NCBI GenBank assembly: GCA_000708835.1 | Contig: DF237194.1 | Location: 23,317 to 87,316 of the forward strand | Reading direction: 5' to 3' | Origin: Klebsormidium nitens | Taxonomy: Eukaryota > Streptophyta > Klebsormidiophyceae > Klebsormidiales > Klebsormidiaceae | DNA: 64,000 bases | Part shown: piece by piece, positions 1-12,744 of the stretch | How the letters are laid out: each line of letters starts with the position of its first letter | Position numbering within the stretch: the stretch's first letter is position 1 | The notes under the pieces: generated by a model | Database searches by the model: none | Seen by the model: only the letters and a program-made list of their open reading frames with translations | What the model was told of the DNA's origin: nothing | Made by a program: the position numbers and the translations under genes

Positions 1-555
1 CTGGATGATCAGCGAGTTCCTTTGAGAGCGTCTCTGCTGCCTTGATGTTGACCTGGAAGGCGCTCGCCAGACTGCCCTTTCTCACAACATACACCTCTAA
101 GGGAGCAACTTGCTCTTGCTCTATGCTGTCTTTCTGTGAGGCTTCCCCGCAGGCGCTGTGCCCAATAGTCTTTACTTGAGCATTCAGAAAAAGCTGGCCA
201 TCCGGAATGTCCACTGCGAAGGCACAGTCACCCAGTGACCACGCGAAGCAGTTGTCCCGAATCCTTGAGAAAACAAAGAACTGCACATCTTTCTGAGTAA
301 GGCTGCAAACGTCCTGCGGTTCTGTTTCAGGTGCGTTCTTCTTCAGGCCAACTCCAAGTCGCACCAGCTTCTTGAACCCCCCAAAACCACTGACAGCTTC
401 TCGAAGCGTCTGCAGGTCCGCGGAAGTACCAGTTTGCAAGCGCATGCAGCTAGGGAGAGAGTTAGAGGATCCTGAGAGGCCACCTTGCGCAAGATGAGAT
501 GCAAAGCGTCTCTCGGCAGCGAGAGCAAGTGAGCCACAGGTTCTGAAGATGCCAT
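1..555 (-). CDS. F-box-like protein, N-terminal part (runs off the window start)
   Basis: The start codon is at 555-553. The first residues hold an F-box-like helix set (LSLPRDALHLILRKVASQDP, then SLAACACK), the module that binds SKP1 in SCF ubiquitin ligases. Downstream, from about 416 to position 1, a second frame stays open for over 130 codons, reading LQTLREAVSGFGGFKKLV and later DCAFAVDIPDGQLFLNAQVK. The two frames do not join directly: the first stops at 343. The switch lies near 425-445, where either one base is missing from the assembly or a 20-base GT...AG stretch (445-426) is removed; both restore the frame. The substrate-binding part lies outside the window. The F-box assignment rests on pattern only; the single-gene reading is an inference. 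Confidence 0.5.
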
Positions 556-1899
556 TGAAACGGACAGGAGGCTCTGCGAAAGATTCAGAATTGACTGAGG
601 ACCTTCTTGCTAGGCGCTCGTCACTCTGCAATCTCACATGCTCGTGCAAACCTTCGGCAATCAACAGACTTAAGCTGCGCCGTCGTCTAGTCTGTGCTTG
701 CCACTTCTTGCCGATGCGCTCAGACCCTCCAAAAGGAAATTTGCCTCTGAAGATTCTTGTCTGAGTGCGCAGCCTCAAAATGTTCTATCGGATCTGGCGC
801 GAAAACTTCTAGGGGTACAATCCCGCCCTGGCTCTGTCGCTGTATCTTCGTTCCTTTGTCTCGATGCATATTGTGGCGGGAACGTGTGAGCGGACGTGTG
901 AGTGGACCAGTCGAAATTACTCCAGCCTTTTCAAACCGCTAAGATTTTCGATATGGGCGACCACCTTTCGGCAGCCTCTTTGACGAACGCGCTCGAACAT
1001 CAACAGCCTGCACAATGTCAACGCTGGGCCGTCAGTCAATGCTCGATGCTTGGCAGCCTGGCAAACGAACAGCGATCAAGCACGTACTTACAGTGGGTTC
1101 TGGAGGCTGACGCGTCAAATTGGCACTGCTCAGTGAGTCGGGGGCATGCCCGGCCGGTAAAGCGGAGTCTCAAGGCTGTGCATGTATAGGGTGCAAGCAT
1201 CTTTACTACCGTAGCTATGGTACGTACCTAGAAGCATGGCAGTCTTTTTCTTGAAGCCAGTATGCATAAACTCATATAAACCCAGTGGCTCAGCTGGCAG
1301 TGACCACCGGATTGTGGCTCCATACAGATCACGCGTACTGCATGCAAATAACCAGTTCGGACTTTGCAAACGCTACACGCGCTTAATTGCTGTGCCAGTC
1401 ATGTTGAGTATCGATCGTCCCAACCAACGTCGTTGAATTTGTTGCGCGTATGCATATCCCACGTGCAATATCAAAGCCTGCCGCCAGGCTTTGCTGAGTT
1501 CGTTCAATCGATCCGTATATCAGTACTGTGATATATTCTGAGGAAACTTTATATGCAGATGTGGCCGGTGCGATGATGGACAATTGCCAATTTGTCTTCA
1601 TGAGTTCAAGGCGACTCTTCACTATCATTTGCTCTGCTGATCAAATTGGCGACAATCCACAGCTAGGTGGACGACGAGTATCAGAACACAACACCGTACG
1701 TTCATTTGCTTCAAGTGATCGAAACACCGCAAGGCTGTGTCAATCCTAGCTAGAGTCGAGTGCACTCAATTGTCATGACCGTGAGTAATCATGCAACCTG
1801 GTCAACATGCAGCTGAACATGTTGTACGTGCGCGCAATACATGCCCATCAAACGTACAACATTCCAGCCATGCCTTAATGCTTCCAGGGATCACTTTCA
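556..1899. other. Intergenic: upstream of the F-box-like gene, downstream of the plastid NusG gene
   Basis: Short ORFs on both strands here show no family signature and no matching splice sites. The left part should contain the promoter of the F-box-like gene and the right part the 3' end of the NusG-family gene. I see no RNA gene or mobile element. Confidence 0.5.
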
Positions 1900-4800
1900 T
1901 CACATAAAAGCGGGCATCTGTGCGTCCTTCGTTTTCTTCTTCTCCTTCTTTACCCTACCCTTCGCCTTCCCCACCGGCGTCAAACGCCGCCAAACGGCTG
2001 TAACCACTTCCAAATCCTCAGTCAACAACATCTCCGCCGAGTTATCCCCATTCGTCCCCAAATACTTTACCATCAGCCTCTTCGTTTTCCCTTCCGGTGT
2101 CGTAATTGATAGCTTCTGCCACCGAATCTCAGCCTGCCTCGGGTCCGCCCGATCCGCCTCGAGATCGTTTTCAACACCGCCACGTGGCTTCCTCTCAAAC
2201 GCCGACCAGTCCGGATCCTTCGGACGCCCATCGGCGCCCAACTCCCGTTTGGGCTCCGCCTCCTCCTCACCCTCGTCCAGCCACAGGAGCTGCTTTTTGG
2301 GTTTCGGTAAGTCTAGTTGCTTAACCGGGGCGGAGATGACTTGGAAACCTTCCGGAAGCGACCAACTGCCGCCATCCTCGGGTGACACGTCACGGGGCTG
2401 AAATTGAATCTCTCCTTCATCCGGAATTTGGACCGTAATCTGCACAAGCAAGAAGACCACGACCGTAGGCTTAGACATTTCCGTAGGCAGGGAGGAAAGA
2501 GTGTTGCGCAAGGTCTACTGCGTAATATCGTTGGTGATTTTCCAGAGGACTTCACGACTTCGAGCTCATTTCCGAAGGTTGTCGTTCGAAGATTGCTGTT
2601 ACGAATCAGTGCAATTGAATGTGAACCAAACTACTTGAATCAGGGCCACAGTGAATCTGAATCACAAGCAGTCAAATTCCTAAACTGCCGAATGTTAACA
2701 GCCCACTGATCCACTCCGACTAAGACTGCCCCCTACTTTCCCGTCGTGGTTGCAAGATCGCAGCAGAAGATAGGGGCTAACTTTCCCTGCGGGGCATTGA
2801 ATCTCAACAATCGTAGAGTAACAAAAGCAGAACCACAAAGCGAGCCCGGATCACCAGACCCTTTTTTTTACGCAGAGTGGAGGAGCCCGCTTTGATGCTT
2901 GCTGCCAAACACTGAAGTTCGATACCACAGAATCACAGAAGCAAAGTGGTCGCCTCACCAGGCCCTTTTCTAGCAACACATCCACAACGTGCCCCGTGCA
3001 CCCCTTGAACGGCCCCTTTTTGACCTCGACTCCCACCCCCGACCGCAACGGCACCCGGTTCGTTTCGTCTTCCTCGTCCTGTCCGCTTCCCGATTCGCCC
3101 CTTGACCCGCTTCTTAACCAGTCCATGTTTACCCCTGACCCGTCCGTTTCGCTCCCTAACCCGCTCCTTAGCCAGTCTGCATCATTCTCTAAACCGTTCG
3201 ATGAAGCGGTGTTGTCCGAGCCTCTGAGGCCCCACTCTAAGGTGCTAGTGTACTGGCTTTCCTCGGGTCTCCGTTCCGTTGCTCCGCTGCTGGACGGGAG
3301 CGGAACTTCTCGCCGGAACGGATCAAACGCAGGTGTTTTCGAGGCGGGGGCCTTGACGGGTCGGACGTCTTTAAACTTGACGTCGACTTCGGTATACTGC
3401 CCGAGAATCATAATCTTGACTTTCAACTGCGTGGAAGACAGACTCGGTCAGGACATTGATTGATGGTAAGTAGCAGCGATATCAACAGACAAGTGATTTT
3501 TTTACCTTTCTGTCCAACCGAATTTTACACTAGGGGCATGCGTAGCGTCTTCTGAAGCCTGCAGATTTGTTTTAGGTCATCAACTCATTCCTGCTTGACA
3601 AAGATAAGCAGTGCTACTGCCTCCAAAATCTCCTACTACAATCAGACCTCAACACGCCTGACATGCGACCTCCAGCCAAGCAGCCCTCTTAAAGCACGGC
3701 GTTAGAATATTAGGCGCTTGGAAAGAACCAACGTTCGGCTTCTCGTGCGAAAGCAATGCATACAAGGCTGCTATGTCCTGACATCGTACTGCTAGCAAAG
3801 ATATTCTTTGGTTTGCTACCCAGTAGAGGATGACTTCTGCATGCCGCTCCTGAGGCGAGAAAAGAAAGCCAAGTGATATTCACCCCGCCTCACCATTGCA
3901 AGACCCTTGTACATCCGGTAATCAAATCTACACGAACCTAACATCCGAGCCATCGTGGTGACGTCACCGAAGCCGCTACTGACGATTGACCGTTTTCTCC
4001 TCACCTCTTGCTTCTCCCCGTCCCGCGTCGTCACCTCCCCCGTCAGCCCCGCAAACGGACCCCGCGCCACCATGACGTCACTCCCAACCGCATACTTGAC
4101 ATTCGCTGCAGGGGCCTCGATCAATCCCTCGCTTTCTTGTGGCACTCCGTTCCCCCCGCCTTCCAACTCAGGTTCCTGTTGAGCACAACAATGCATGTAA
4201 AAGTTTCTGATTTTTCGCAAGAAGAGTCTGAAGGGCTGGAACCGCAGAGTTGAGCAACCGTCGCTTCTATCAAAGTAACCGGTGACCATGCAACAAGTCG
4301 ATTTCAGCGGAGTAGACGAGCATTGTGCCATTATGAGCTCCAGCACCTCCTTAAAGGCCAAACAAGCACGGTTGAACGCAGACGGAAGCTCTGACGTCAA
4401 CGCTTTCTTTTAATCAAACCGCTTTGATCTGCAAACGGTTGGTCGCAGTCACTAACAGACCTTCTAGCGAACAATCAGGCCCAGATGGGTTGATAAGCGT
4501 GAGAGCCCGCACGTATCAGCGCGACCATTGAAATAAGTTCCTCAGATTTGCCACAGACGCAAATCACCGACAGGTTAAACAGAACTGCCTCCTCACCTCC
4601 GGCAAAGTCTGCTCCTTCTTGCCCTTTCTCGCCGCCGCCGCCTCAGCCTTCCTCTTTGCCGCCTCTTCCTTCTCCTTCTCCATCTTAGCCTGCGCCGCAG
4701 CAACTGTTTCCTGCACCTCTCGTTCTGCGTCCTCGATCATCTTCACGAAACGCTCCGCTTGCATGCCGGCCGCCACACTCATCCTGGAAATGTGCGAAAC

Positions 4801-7800
4801 GGACTGTCAGCAATTAATCGAGAAGAGAAGAAGCGGGAGTTGCAAATCCTATTCCGTGGCCTGCGCCCGCTGCGATAATGTGCACTTCTGGTTCTGCGTC
4901 CTCGATCATCTCAACGAATCGCTTGGCCTGCATGCCCGACGCGACACTCATCCTGGAAACGTGAACAGCCGTATGTCAGCACGCAATAGGCTGCACAAAG
5001 AATGCAGGTTCCAAAATTTCGAATCCATAATCCATCTCGGCCTGCGCCGCGGCACTCGTCTCCTGTACCTCTGAATATGCGCCCTGAATCATCTTCACGA
5101 ATGGCTCCGCTTGCATGCCGGCCCCGACGCTCATTCTGGAAACGTGACGGCAACTCTCAGCAAAAAGTAACCGAGAATTTTGAAGTTATAAAACATGAAC
5201 CGCGCCACACAACGTGCACGCTGATCGTCAGCACACATTTGAGAACGTAATATACAAAGCTGTGAAGCCACTAAACCGGAAGGAATGCGAAAGGAAATAG
5301 GAAGCAAATCGATGTTGAGAGCGAATGGCGCATGAAACGGACGCGAGAATGCAAGCGACATGCATAACTTACACATCGTTGTTCCTAGCTCCTTCGATGG
5401 CTGTTCATCGAAGTAAGTAAACAGTACAAATGAGTAAAAGAGACGAAGAAACAAATTTGCAAAAAGAAAGAAAGACAGTCGACAGTACGAAGGACAATTT
5501 GGCTGTGCGGAAGAAAGGGGGTGGACAGAAGGCGCAGACTTCCGCGCTTCTTTTTCACGATTCTTCACTGTCAAATCTCCGCTTAGCTGTTGGTTTGCTA
5601 CTTTTGGAACTGGACGAAAGGGACGCAGGAAACAACAACGCAAAAACTCCCTTCAATTTCGAAAAGGGGCCTCAAAGATCACAACCCTCGACTCTGCGCT
5701 CCTTCAACATTGTAACCCTCGACGCTTTTCAAGAGACAATCTGAAGCTGAACAAAAGAAAGGAAGGAAGGGAGGATAGAAATGTTTGGGTCAAAGCATCG
5801 GGGCCTGGAGGCTCACACGCCCTTGTTCTCCGCCCCTTCGATGTTGTACAGCCCCGGCGTTGCGGACATGGCTTGCAGCACCTGCGGCGTCAGGCGCGCG
5901 CAGATGAACAGCACGTTGTTCGTCACGAACGTGCTGAAGTGGCGCGCTTCGCCGTTCTTCAGGATCTTCACCGCCGGCAACTCGGGGGTCCGGACATCAA
6001 TCTAGAAAAGCGAACGCAAAAATGAGGTTGAGTGCGGTGCTAAAAGTTATAATCTAGTCTGTGATTTAGATATAGTCAAGGTTGTGTCTGGATTGAGTGA
6101 CGCGCTTCGCCAGTCTTCGGAATTTTCACCTCCAGCAGCTGGGGGGTCCGAATGTCGATCTGCGGAAGGAAAGAAACGGTGAGAACCAGAGCTAAGCCAA
6201 GGGTTGTATCTAGGTCGACTTTGGTTTTTATCATGATTACGGTCCATTTTTAGTCTGGGTGGCGCGCTTTCCCAATTTTCACATTTCACTGCCGGCAGTT
6301 CGGAGTCCGGATATAAAATGGGATAGGAAAGAATACGAAATAATGAAACGCTGTGCTGAGGGCTAGGTCTAGTTCGTGGGACTCTCAAAGGTAACACGCC
6401 TAAACGTGACTCTCCTAATGAAACAGGTTAGATGTAAGACTCGTTTGCACAGCTCGACGCCCTGAGTTACGGACCTGCCCTAGTCATCGGATCCCGAAGC
6501 ACTTAATCTCAACTCTTTAACTGCGAAAATAATTGCCCAATCATCATTTTGTAACAGTCACCGTATGAACAATCGGTCGGGAGAGCGTGCCCTCACCACC
6601 TCGTCCGGCGCAAACATCGCGAGCCGCTCCCAGAAAGCAGACACGACTTCCGTTTGCATCTTTTGGCACCATAAATGCGGACCTGAGCATAACTCCCGAC
6701 CCCAAATGCAGATTGGAGCTTTAAAACATCGTTCCACAAAGCGTGACCCACCTACTCGTCTGGCGCATACAGTAAGAGCCGCTCCCAGAACGCCGCCGCG
6801 ACTTCCGTTTACGGGAATTGACACCTTGATATGCCAGCCTGAGCTCAACGTCGGACCCCAAGCACAACTGAAAACCACTTTCGACTGAAAATAAGCGTTC
6901 CGCAGAGTCTGCACTCACCTCCTCGTCTGGCGCGTACATCGCAAGCCGCTCCCGGAACGCGGCCGCGACGTCCGCCTCGGGGACCGTGCAGTTGACGACG
7001 TACCACCGCTTCTCGACCTTCGAGCTCATCGCCAGCAGCTCCACGCGTTTCTCCTCCGTTTTGTGCGACAACTAGGAGAAGAAATCAAATAAGTAGAATT
7101 CAATTTGTTCGGATTTCAAAGTCTAGCATTATCGTGGTGCCAGCTTGCAGAGGAGAGGAAACGGGACTGGGCGTTTGATGCCAGCAGCTCCACGCGTTTC
7201 TCCCTCCGTCTTGTGCACGAACTGGGCAAACATAGCATTATGTTTGGGGTTTCAGGAGATCACAATTATGTGTTCAGGATTTCAAATTCCGGCACTCTCT
7301 GCAAAACTAAGACGTCCCTAGACTAACATGGGTCCGGACTCTGCACGCTTGTCTGAAACCGTTCTGGTGACAACTGGACACAGCTGCATGCTTGACCAGG
7401 GAGTTCGTGTGTTAAAAAGATGTGGGACTACTCTTGCAGAAATCCAGATTTCAGGGTCCCATTCGACTTGCAAACAACGGAACCCCTAGGAGAAAAGATG
7501 ATTGATGTCAGCGACTCCGCAAGCTTGTCCTTCATGAAGTCCGGCAGGGCCATATTGACTTGCCAGTTCCTCTTAGGAAGTAGGCAACCATAGGAATAGG
7601 GCCCAGCGCCACTGTACGACGCCGTGACGCGGGCCCGCCGTCCGAACTGCTTGGATTGGCTCTGTTCGACGATAAATCGTACGGTACGGCATAAAAAAAT
7701 GACTGCATAAAGGTGCGAGATTTTCCTCGACTGGAGTCCCCAAGCGGCGCGGTCAACGCTTACGAATCGAACATTTTGGTCCGAGCGCTGCATGGTGTGA

Positions 7801-10800
7801 GCTTTAGCGTCGCACTTCGTGCATGTCCGCAGACTTCGACGTCGAATTTTCGTCTTGCTCGGTTGGCTGGTACCACCACTCATAAATCCACACCGTAAAA
7901 GGCAGCATAAACCGTAGATCAGTAGATCAAAATCATTATCAAGGAAAGTGGGAAGCCCTTGCCGTGGCACAGACGGCCACCCATGTGGGATCGTGTACTT
8001 AGCGTTTCGTGGATCAAAGATTGTGAATCTTCGGGTGGCTTCAGGGGGCATCTTGCCTTGCCAAAGAAGGCAACCAACGCAGATCAGCGGTGCGGCTTCA
8101 AAACCAAAGAGTACAATGCTGGTATATGGTTATCTATCGACGTTTTGAGGCTGCCACGCTATTTCGCTGTTCAGAAACTCGGAACCGGCGGAGCCACTGC
8201 TGCGAAACCGTTCAAGATATCCCTTGGTGGTGAAATTCCAAAGCTTACTTAGAAGGAAGCGCAATATGAGTGCCGTCCGCCTACCTGCTTCAGCGTGGTC
8301 GCCCGCAGCTCGCTCATCAGCCGCCCTTTGCGGTTGCGCCGCAGCGCCGCCAGCTGGCGCCGCCCAGCCTCGCTGATCTCAGCACGCGCCTCTAGTTCCT
8401 CGAGCTCCGCGAGAAGCGCGTCTTCGTCCTCCTCGGCAAAAGGGTCATCTTGAGGTTCCTCTGACGCAGGCGGAGCCGTTTCACTTATCTGCAAAAAATA
8501 CAGACGAAACCTCAGACCCCCAATTCTTCTGCCAAGAGTGTAACCACGCTGTGCCTTCGACTTTCAAGCTCGACGAAACGTGCGCTTCGCTTCCTTACAA
8601 GGAATGGCTCTTGTTCGACAACAGGCTCTCCGGTCTCCGAACAAATTGAAAATGTAATAGGGCCCCTTCAAGCTCCACCAGCGCTTCGTCATTCTCCCCA
8701 AAACAATTCCCTTCTTCTTTCCCCTTCTGGTGGGGGCGCTGCCTTACTCTTTTTTTCGTACCGACTGTGGAATTTGTCAATACCAGTATCTTCAGAAATG
8801 GAGCGTGCGAGAAACTGCAAACTGATTTTGGCCGCCTCTACTTCCTCAAGCCTGGCGAGCAGAGCGTCTATCTATTTTTGCTAATGTGACCTTGTCGATC
8901 AATTGCTTGGCAAGACATGAACGCTTTCACACGTTCGGTAATTCCCATAAGGGTTGTGAGAGGAAAGTTCAAAAGCAATCTGGGCAGAAATGTTAGCTCT
9001 TCTCAAGTGAAGTGACTTTTCGGACTCGTTTTCACAGATAACAAGATTCACACGCCTCGAGCAGACAGGACGCACGAATAAATCCATGGAAGGTGTTTAT
9101 TTAGAGGGCGTCTTCCTTCACAAAGCCAGCTTTCCCCTGGCTCTCCTTTGGAACCTGGCGCAGTGTTTTTGCAGCCGTAGAGTATTCTTCGGTCATTCTA
9201 GAAAGAGAAAGCGCCGTCAAAACTTGTAGGATGAGCCCTGTAGGCAGTATTCGATCACGATAATCATGCATGACAATACCAAAAGGTTTGCCTTCTACAT
9301 CCGGAACCTTTGTCAAAACCGCAGATCCCTCCCCCACTCTTCACACAAGCAGATCCATTCCATTGGCTCTCGGAAGGAACCCACCTCAGCCTCTGTTTCT
9401 TCCTGCGTCTCCGCACCCCCCTCCTCGTCCTGCCCCGACTCCGACTCAGTCGCCTTCGTCGCTTCCGCTTTTGCTCTCTCTCTCGCCCTCTTTCTTGCTG
9501 CCGCCTCTTTCGCCTTGGCCCGCCTGACCACTGCCAGTTTCGCTGCCTGTTTCGCCTGGCCGATGTCTTTTGCCGTCCGAAGCTGCCGCGGCCCCTTCTC
9601 GTCCGAATCAGGGTCCGGGTTGATCGGCACCTCCTGCTCACGAAGACGTATAGTGTCGGCCATTTTCACCTTTTCAAGTTTCATTTGTCATTGGAACTCG
9701 AACCTTGACATTTGTTTTCTTTTCTTTCGAAGTCTTTGTCCGTCCCTCTTATGTTCGAAGCTGCCGCTGCCGCGGCCGCTTTTCAGACAATTTCAGATTG
9801 CACCTCCTGCTCAAGCACATGTCGATGACGTCAGTCGGATTCGTGTTTGAACTCTGCTTTTGTTTTCTTCCGTCCTTTGTTACGGTCTACTCCGACACAT
9901 TGTCATAGGTGCCCCATCCTTCTAATGTCAACTTTCTTCCAGTTTATTGTTTGAAGTATCCACAGCCCTTGACCCCTCCAAATTCGAAATCTTACCGATA
10001 CCCTCTTGCCTTTTTTCTTCCCCCAAAAGGCTACACTATTTTCCTTGACGTATCTTTCCGAGCTTGTACGACTTCTGCCTTGCTAAGTCCACTTCACTTT
10101 TTGAAAAATGCATCTTGGCAGTAAAGGGAGTTGAAAATTGAGGCTTTTTAGGATCAAACAATCTTCAACTTTGAGCCGGGACTCGACTGGGGATTTCGAC
10201 TGCCCCTCACCCGCACAAAGCTCACGCAAGGCTCTGCCAGGTCTATGTATAGAGTCCGGTGTGCGCGAATCAAAATACAATATGGGGAAGACCAATCGGG
10301 AAGCGTACATCATGAATCGCTCTTCAAGTGGACCATATAGACGGTCCCCTCAGAATCTAGTCTCTCCTAGACTGTGGATGGCGGATGGTCACGCAAGTCA
10401 GTATACACTGCCGCTCCTCTCACTGGTCTCAGGAGCCAGTCTTGAGTAAAGCCAGTCTTGAGAGTGTGCAGCATGTCTCTGCGAGAAACCACTAGACCTA
10501 CCTTTGGGCGGGAAGTGCGCTTCCTCCGAACCACCGGGTTGCCGTCCGCGTCCAACTTTGCTGTCACCTGCAAACGCAAGCTTCCGCCTTTGAGCCACGT
10601 CAACTCTGCTTCCATTCTATTCCTCATGTCAGTGGTTGGGATACCGGAGCTTTCTACTTAAGGCTCAGTCTGATGCCGGTGGTGGTCGCACCCCCAGCTG
10701 ACACCCCTGAATGGTCAATGGTGTGCACTATCACCACAGCGGTCAAGGTGTCTTGGCTCGTTTAGTGATCGCAGGTGGTTCTGGATGGCCTGACAAATAA

Positions 10801-11639
10801 GAGCACAACAACCAATGTTGAAAGAAAGAGAGGTAGAAGCCACTTCCGGGTCTGGCACTGGTTGAAGAAACCTCATAATCAGCCACAAACCCTAAAACTC
10901 GAGTGTAATGCAGCCAGGCTTTTCTTGCGGCCATCTTGCCAGAGAAACCCTTCGTTGTTACAGTGACTTATACATATGCATGCGGAAACACAGCCACTTC
11001 ACAATACATGCTTCACTCATTACAGACTCATTTAGCAACACATCCTGTATTATGTTGGTAACGGTGGTACATTGCCTACGCCCAGACTTTTAAGACTTCA
11101 TGCTCAGACACCCCCAGATTTTACAGTCCTAGATTGAACGCCCTTGCACATAGACTCACCACTCCGGCACACAGTAATAAGCTGCTGGTACACCCACTGG
11201 AAGCGGCCAGAGTAGTGGCAGCCCTGACCTGCTTAGGCTTCTTCTTCTTCCGTGGGGAAGGAATGTCGATGATTGCTCCATTCTCATCAACAGGGAAGTA
11301 GTTCTCGTTGAACTTGGGGATGACGATGCTCCCCTCCCCCCAGTCGAACGTCTCGAGCCCCTCGTCCGCTTCCGAAGCACGGGTACCAGCATTGCGAAGC
11401 CTGACACGGGGCACGAAACTCGACCTGCCATTGACCACCCATGCGAGTGGCCTAGAGGAGAGTACAGAGAATGCTGACCTTCTAACAGGAGACAAGTTGT
11501 AATTCAAAATGCAGAGCGTTGGATTAGGGTTTCTACCTGAGCAAGATGGCCGGCGACCCTGGCGTGTGTAACACCCTGCTTCTGCCGCGCAGAACACGTC
11601 TAGACCTTGCGAAAGCGACATTTTCACAGACAACGCCAT
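1900..11639 (-). CDS. Plastid NusG-family transcription factor (PTAC13-like) with NGN and two KOW modules
   Basis: Ten exons join in frame: 11639-11229, 10567-10502, 9669-9385, 8488-8285, 7071-6919, 6001-5817, 4783-4597, 4175-4005, 3426-2959, 2439-1900, giving about 889 residues. Exon 1 begins with a Ser/Arg-rich leader that looks like a chloroplast transit peptide. Exons 3-4 are charged and coiled-coil-like. Exons 5-6 encode a NusG N-terminal (NGN) domain: KRWYVVNCTVPEADVAAAF, then FVTNNVLFICARLTP and ATPGLYNIEG. A Lys/Glu-rich helix (exon 7) leads to KOW module 1 (about residues 525-580, VMVARGPFAGLTGEV) and KOW module 2 (about 677-735, VEVKKGPFKGCTGHVVDV). NusG proteins bind RNA polymerase and control pausing; PTAC13 belongs to the plastid transcription complex. 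The length is much greater than I expect for PTAC13, so orthology is tentative. The acceptor of exon 3 has a weak pyrimidine tract. Several introns carry decayed exon copies. Confidence 0.72.
4840..5165 (-). repeat. Two ghost copies of NusG-gene exon 7
   Basis: Next to the real exon (4783-4597), two degenerate copies of its 5' half lie upstream in the intron, at about 4864-4976 and 5031-5165. Each keeps the acceptor region, a start-like MSV..GMQA peptide and the following (R/P)FV.MI sequence. The intron flank containing gtcagcaa is copied too. Later codons diverge and the copies lack the exon's 3' half. Confidence 0.8.
6091..6315 (-). repeat. Two ghost copies of NusG-gene exon 6 start
   Basis: The first part of exon 6 (6001 downward; IDVRTPELPAVKILKNGEAR) recurs at 6165-6091 (reading IDIRTPQLLEVKIPKTGEAR) and, more decayed, at 6315-6253. 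The copies lie in the intron between exons 5 and 6 on the same strand. Flanking intron bases are also similar, which fits tandem duplication of an exon-intron junction. Confidence 0.8.
6592..6850 (-). repeat. Two ghost copies of NusG-gene exon 5 end
   Basis: The 3' part of exon 5 (AAFRERLAMYAPDEE and its donor) recurs at about 6592-6675 (SAFWERLAMFAPDEV, donor kept as GGTGAGGG) and at 6748-6850, where the frame is broken. The unit repeats at about 160 bases, the size of exon plus local flank. Confidence 0.8.
7180..7225 (-). repeat. Ghost copy of NusG-gene exon 5 start
   Basis: About 45 bases match the 5' end of exon 5 (7071-7027, the segment encoding TEEKRVELLA) with one inserted base near the Thr/Glu codons. 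It sits just upstream of the real exon. Confidence 0.7.
8835..8885 (-). repeat. Ghost copy of part of NusG-gene exon 4
   Basis: Reverse-strand sequence here reads DALLARLEEVEA, close to DALLAELEELEARAE in exon 4 (8488-8285). The stretch lies in the upstream intron and has no matching flanking exon. Confidence 0.6.
9752..9835 (-). repeat. Ghost copy of NusG-gene exon 3 start
   Basis: The region resembles 9572-9655 within exon 3: both carry the cgaagctgccgc...gcggcc block, then a cacctcctgctca block, in the same order. The copy lies just upstream of exon 3 and is full of small changes. Confidence 0.6.
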
Positions 11640-12744
11640 CTTTGATGCATTCCAAACCCAACCGGTCCTACATACCGTCTACTTCTCTTAAGTTCACCAT
11701 GCAATTGAGTCAACAAACCTCCAACCTTTCAGGCATACGGGCGCTAAGTAGGTAGTATCCTTCCGTGCTCAAACTCCATGTACAGCGAACGCCAATCGAC
11801 TACCTATCTTGATTCAAGTTTCAACGTGCTGAACGTCGAAGTCCAGGAACTGGCAATTGAAGCCTTGGGCGGTGAAAGAAGCTACCGGTGAAAGAAGCTT
11901 GCCAGCTGCTCTCGCTTTCACGAAGCAGCTAGCTTTCATTCAGAGAAGCACCCGGGGAACTTGTGGGGTTAATTATTAGGAGGTTAGGATGGTTGTGGGT
12001 CGGAGCGTTTGCCAGCTTCTGGGTTAGAAATGAGGGTTTAGGTCCTAGGTGGGGCTCTTGCATCTGCTTGCATTCCAGGATCAGCGCGTTTCTTGTCAGA
12101 GGATGCATGATGCAAGTGGAGCCGTTCGATAAGCATGCACTATGTATCGCACGGTCTGCAGAACTAGGCATCTGTGTTCATTAGGTTTTAAGCTACGGTA
12201 GCTGGTAAACTGGCTAGGGAACTCTCGATCGACGTACTAGCTGGAGCTGCGATGGCCCATTGAACTATCAGCATGGTGGGCATTGCGGCATGTTTGTATT
12301 TGCAGCATAGTATAACCACAATTTCATAGATGCTAGTATGCCAGTGGCTCAGGCCTTTCCGGTTCGATTTGCCTTATATGTGAGATCCTTGAAAACTTGT
12401 CATTCATAAGGACTTTAGTCGGGCTTCATTCCAGAAACCCATGCAAACGGAGGCACCGCAAGTATGCGTGCAACTCGTGTGTTAAGTGCCGAGCCCCGGC
12501 CAAGTCAGGATCTAGGATTGATGATTCGCTACATGATTTCAAGGCAATCGAGCCACTTCCTCTTCCACACAACTGTTGGAGGCTTGTCATGCAATGAGCC
12601 CTGGATTCGACATGCAAACGGGCGTACACACGCGGTTGCTGGACCATCAACCATTTGGCTTCGGCACCTTTGGTTCATGGTGCGCACATGCTGGACCTGC
12701 TTTTCAATTGCTAGACGTTGGACTGGTATCCAACCATTCTCCTC
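11640..12744. promoter_or_regulatory. Intergenic: upstream region of the NusG-family gene
   Basis: The region between the NusG-gene start and the CRR7 stop should hold the NusG promoter and the CRR7 3' end. A 14-base direct repeat (cggtgaaagaagct) occurs twice near 11869-11901, with a partly inverted version nearby (agctttca). No gene seen. Confidence 0.4.

Noticed and set aside
1841-2401. 186-codon forward open frame
   Set aside because: It is antisense to the last exon of the NusG-family gene, whose own frame closes properly with the upstream exons.
9264-9850. Overlapping long frames on both strands
   Set aside because: They are shadows of Arg/Lys/Ala/Glu-rich exon 3 of the NusG-family gene; only the frame joined in phase to neighbouring exons was kept.
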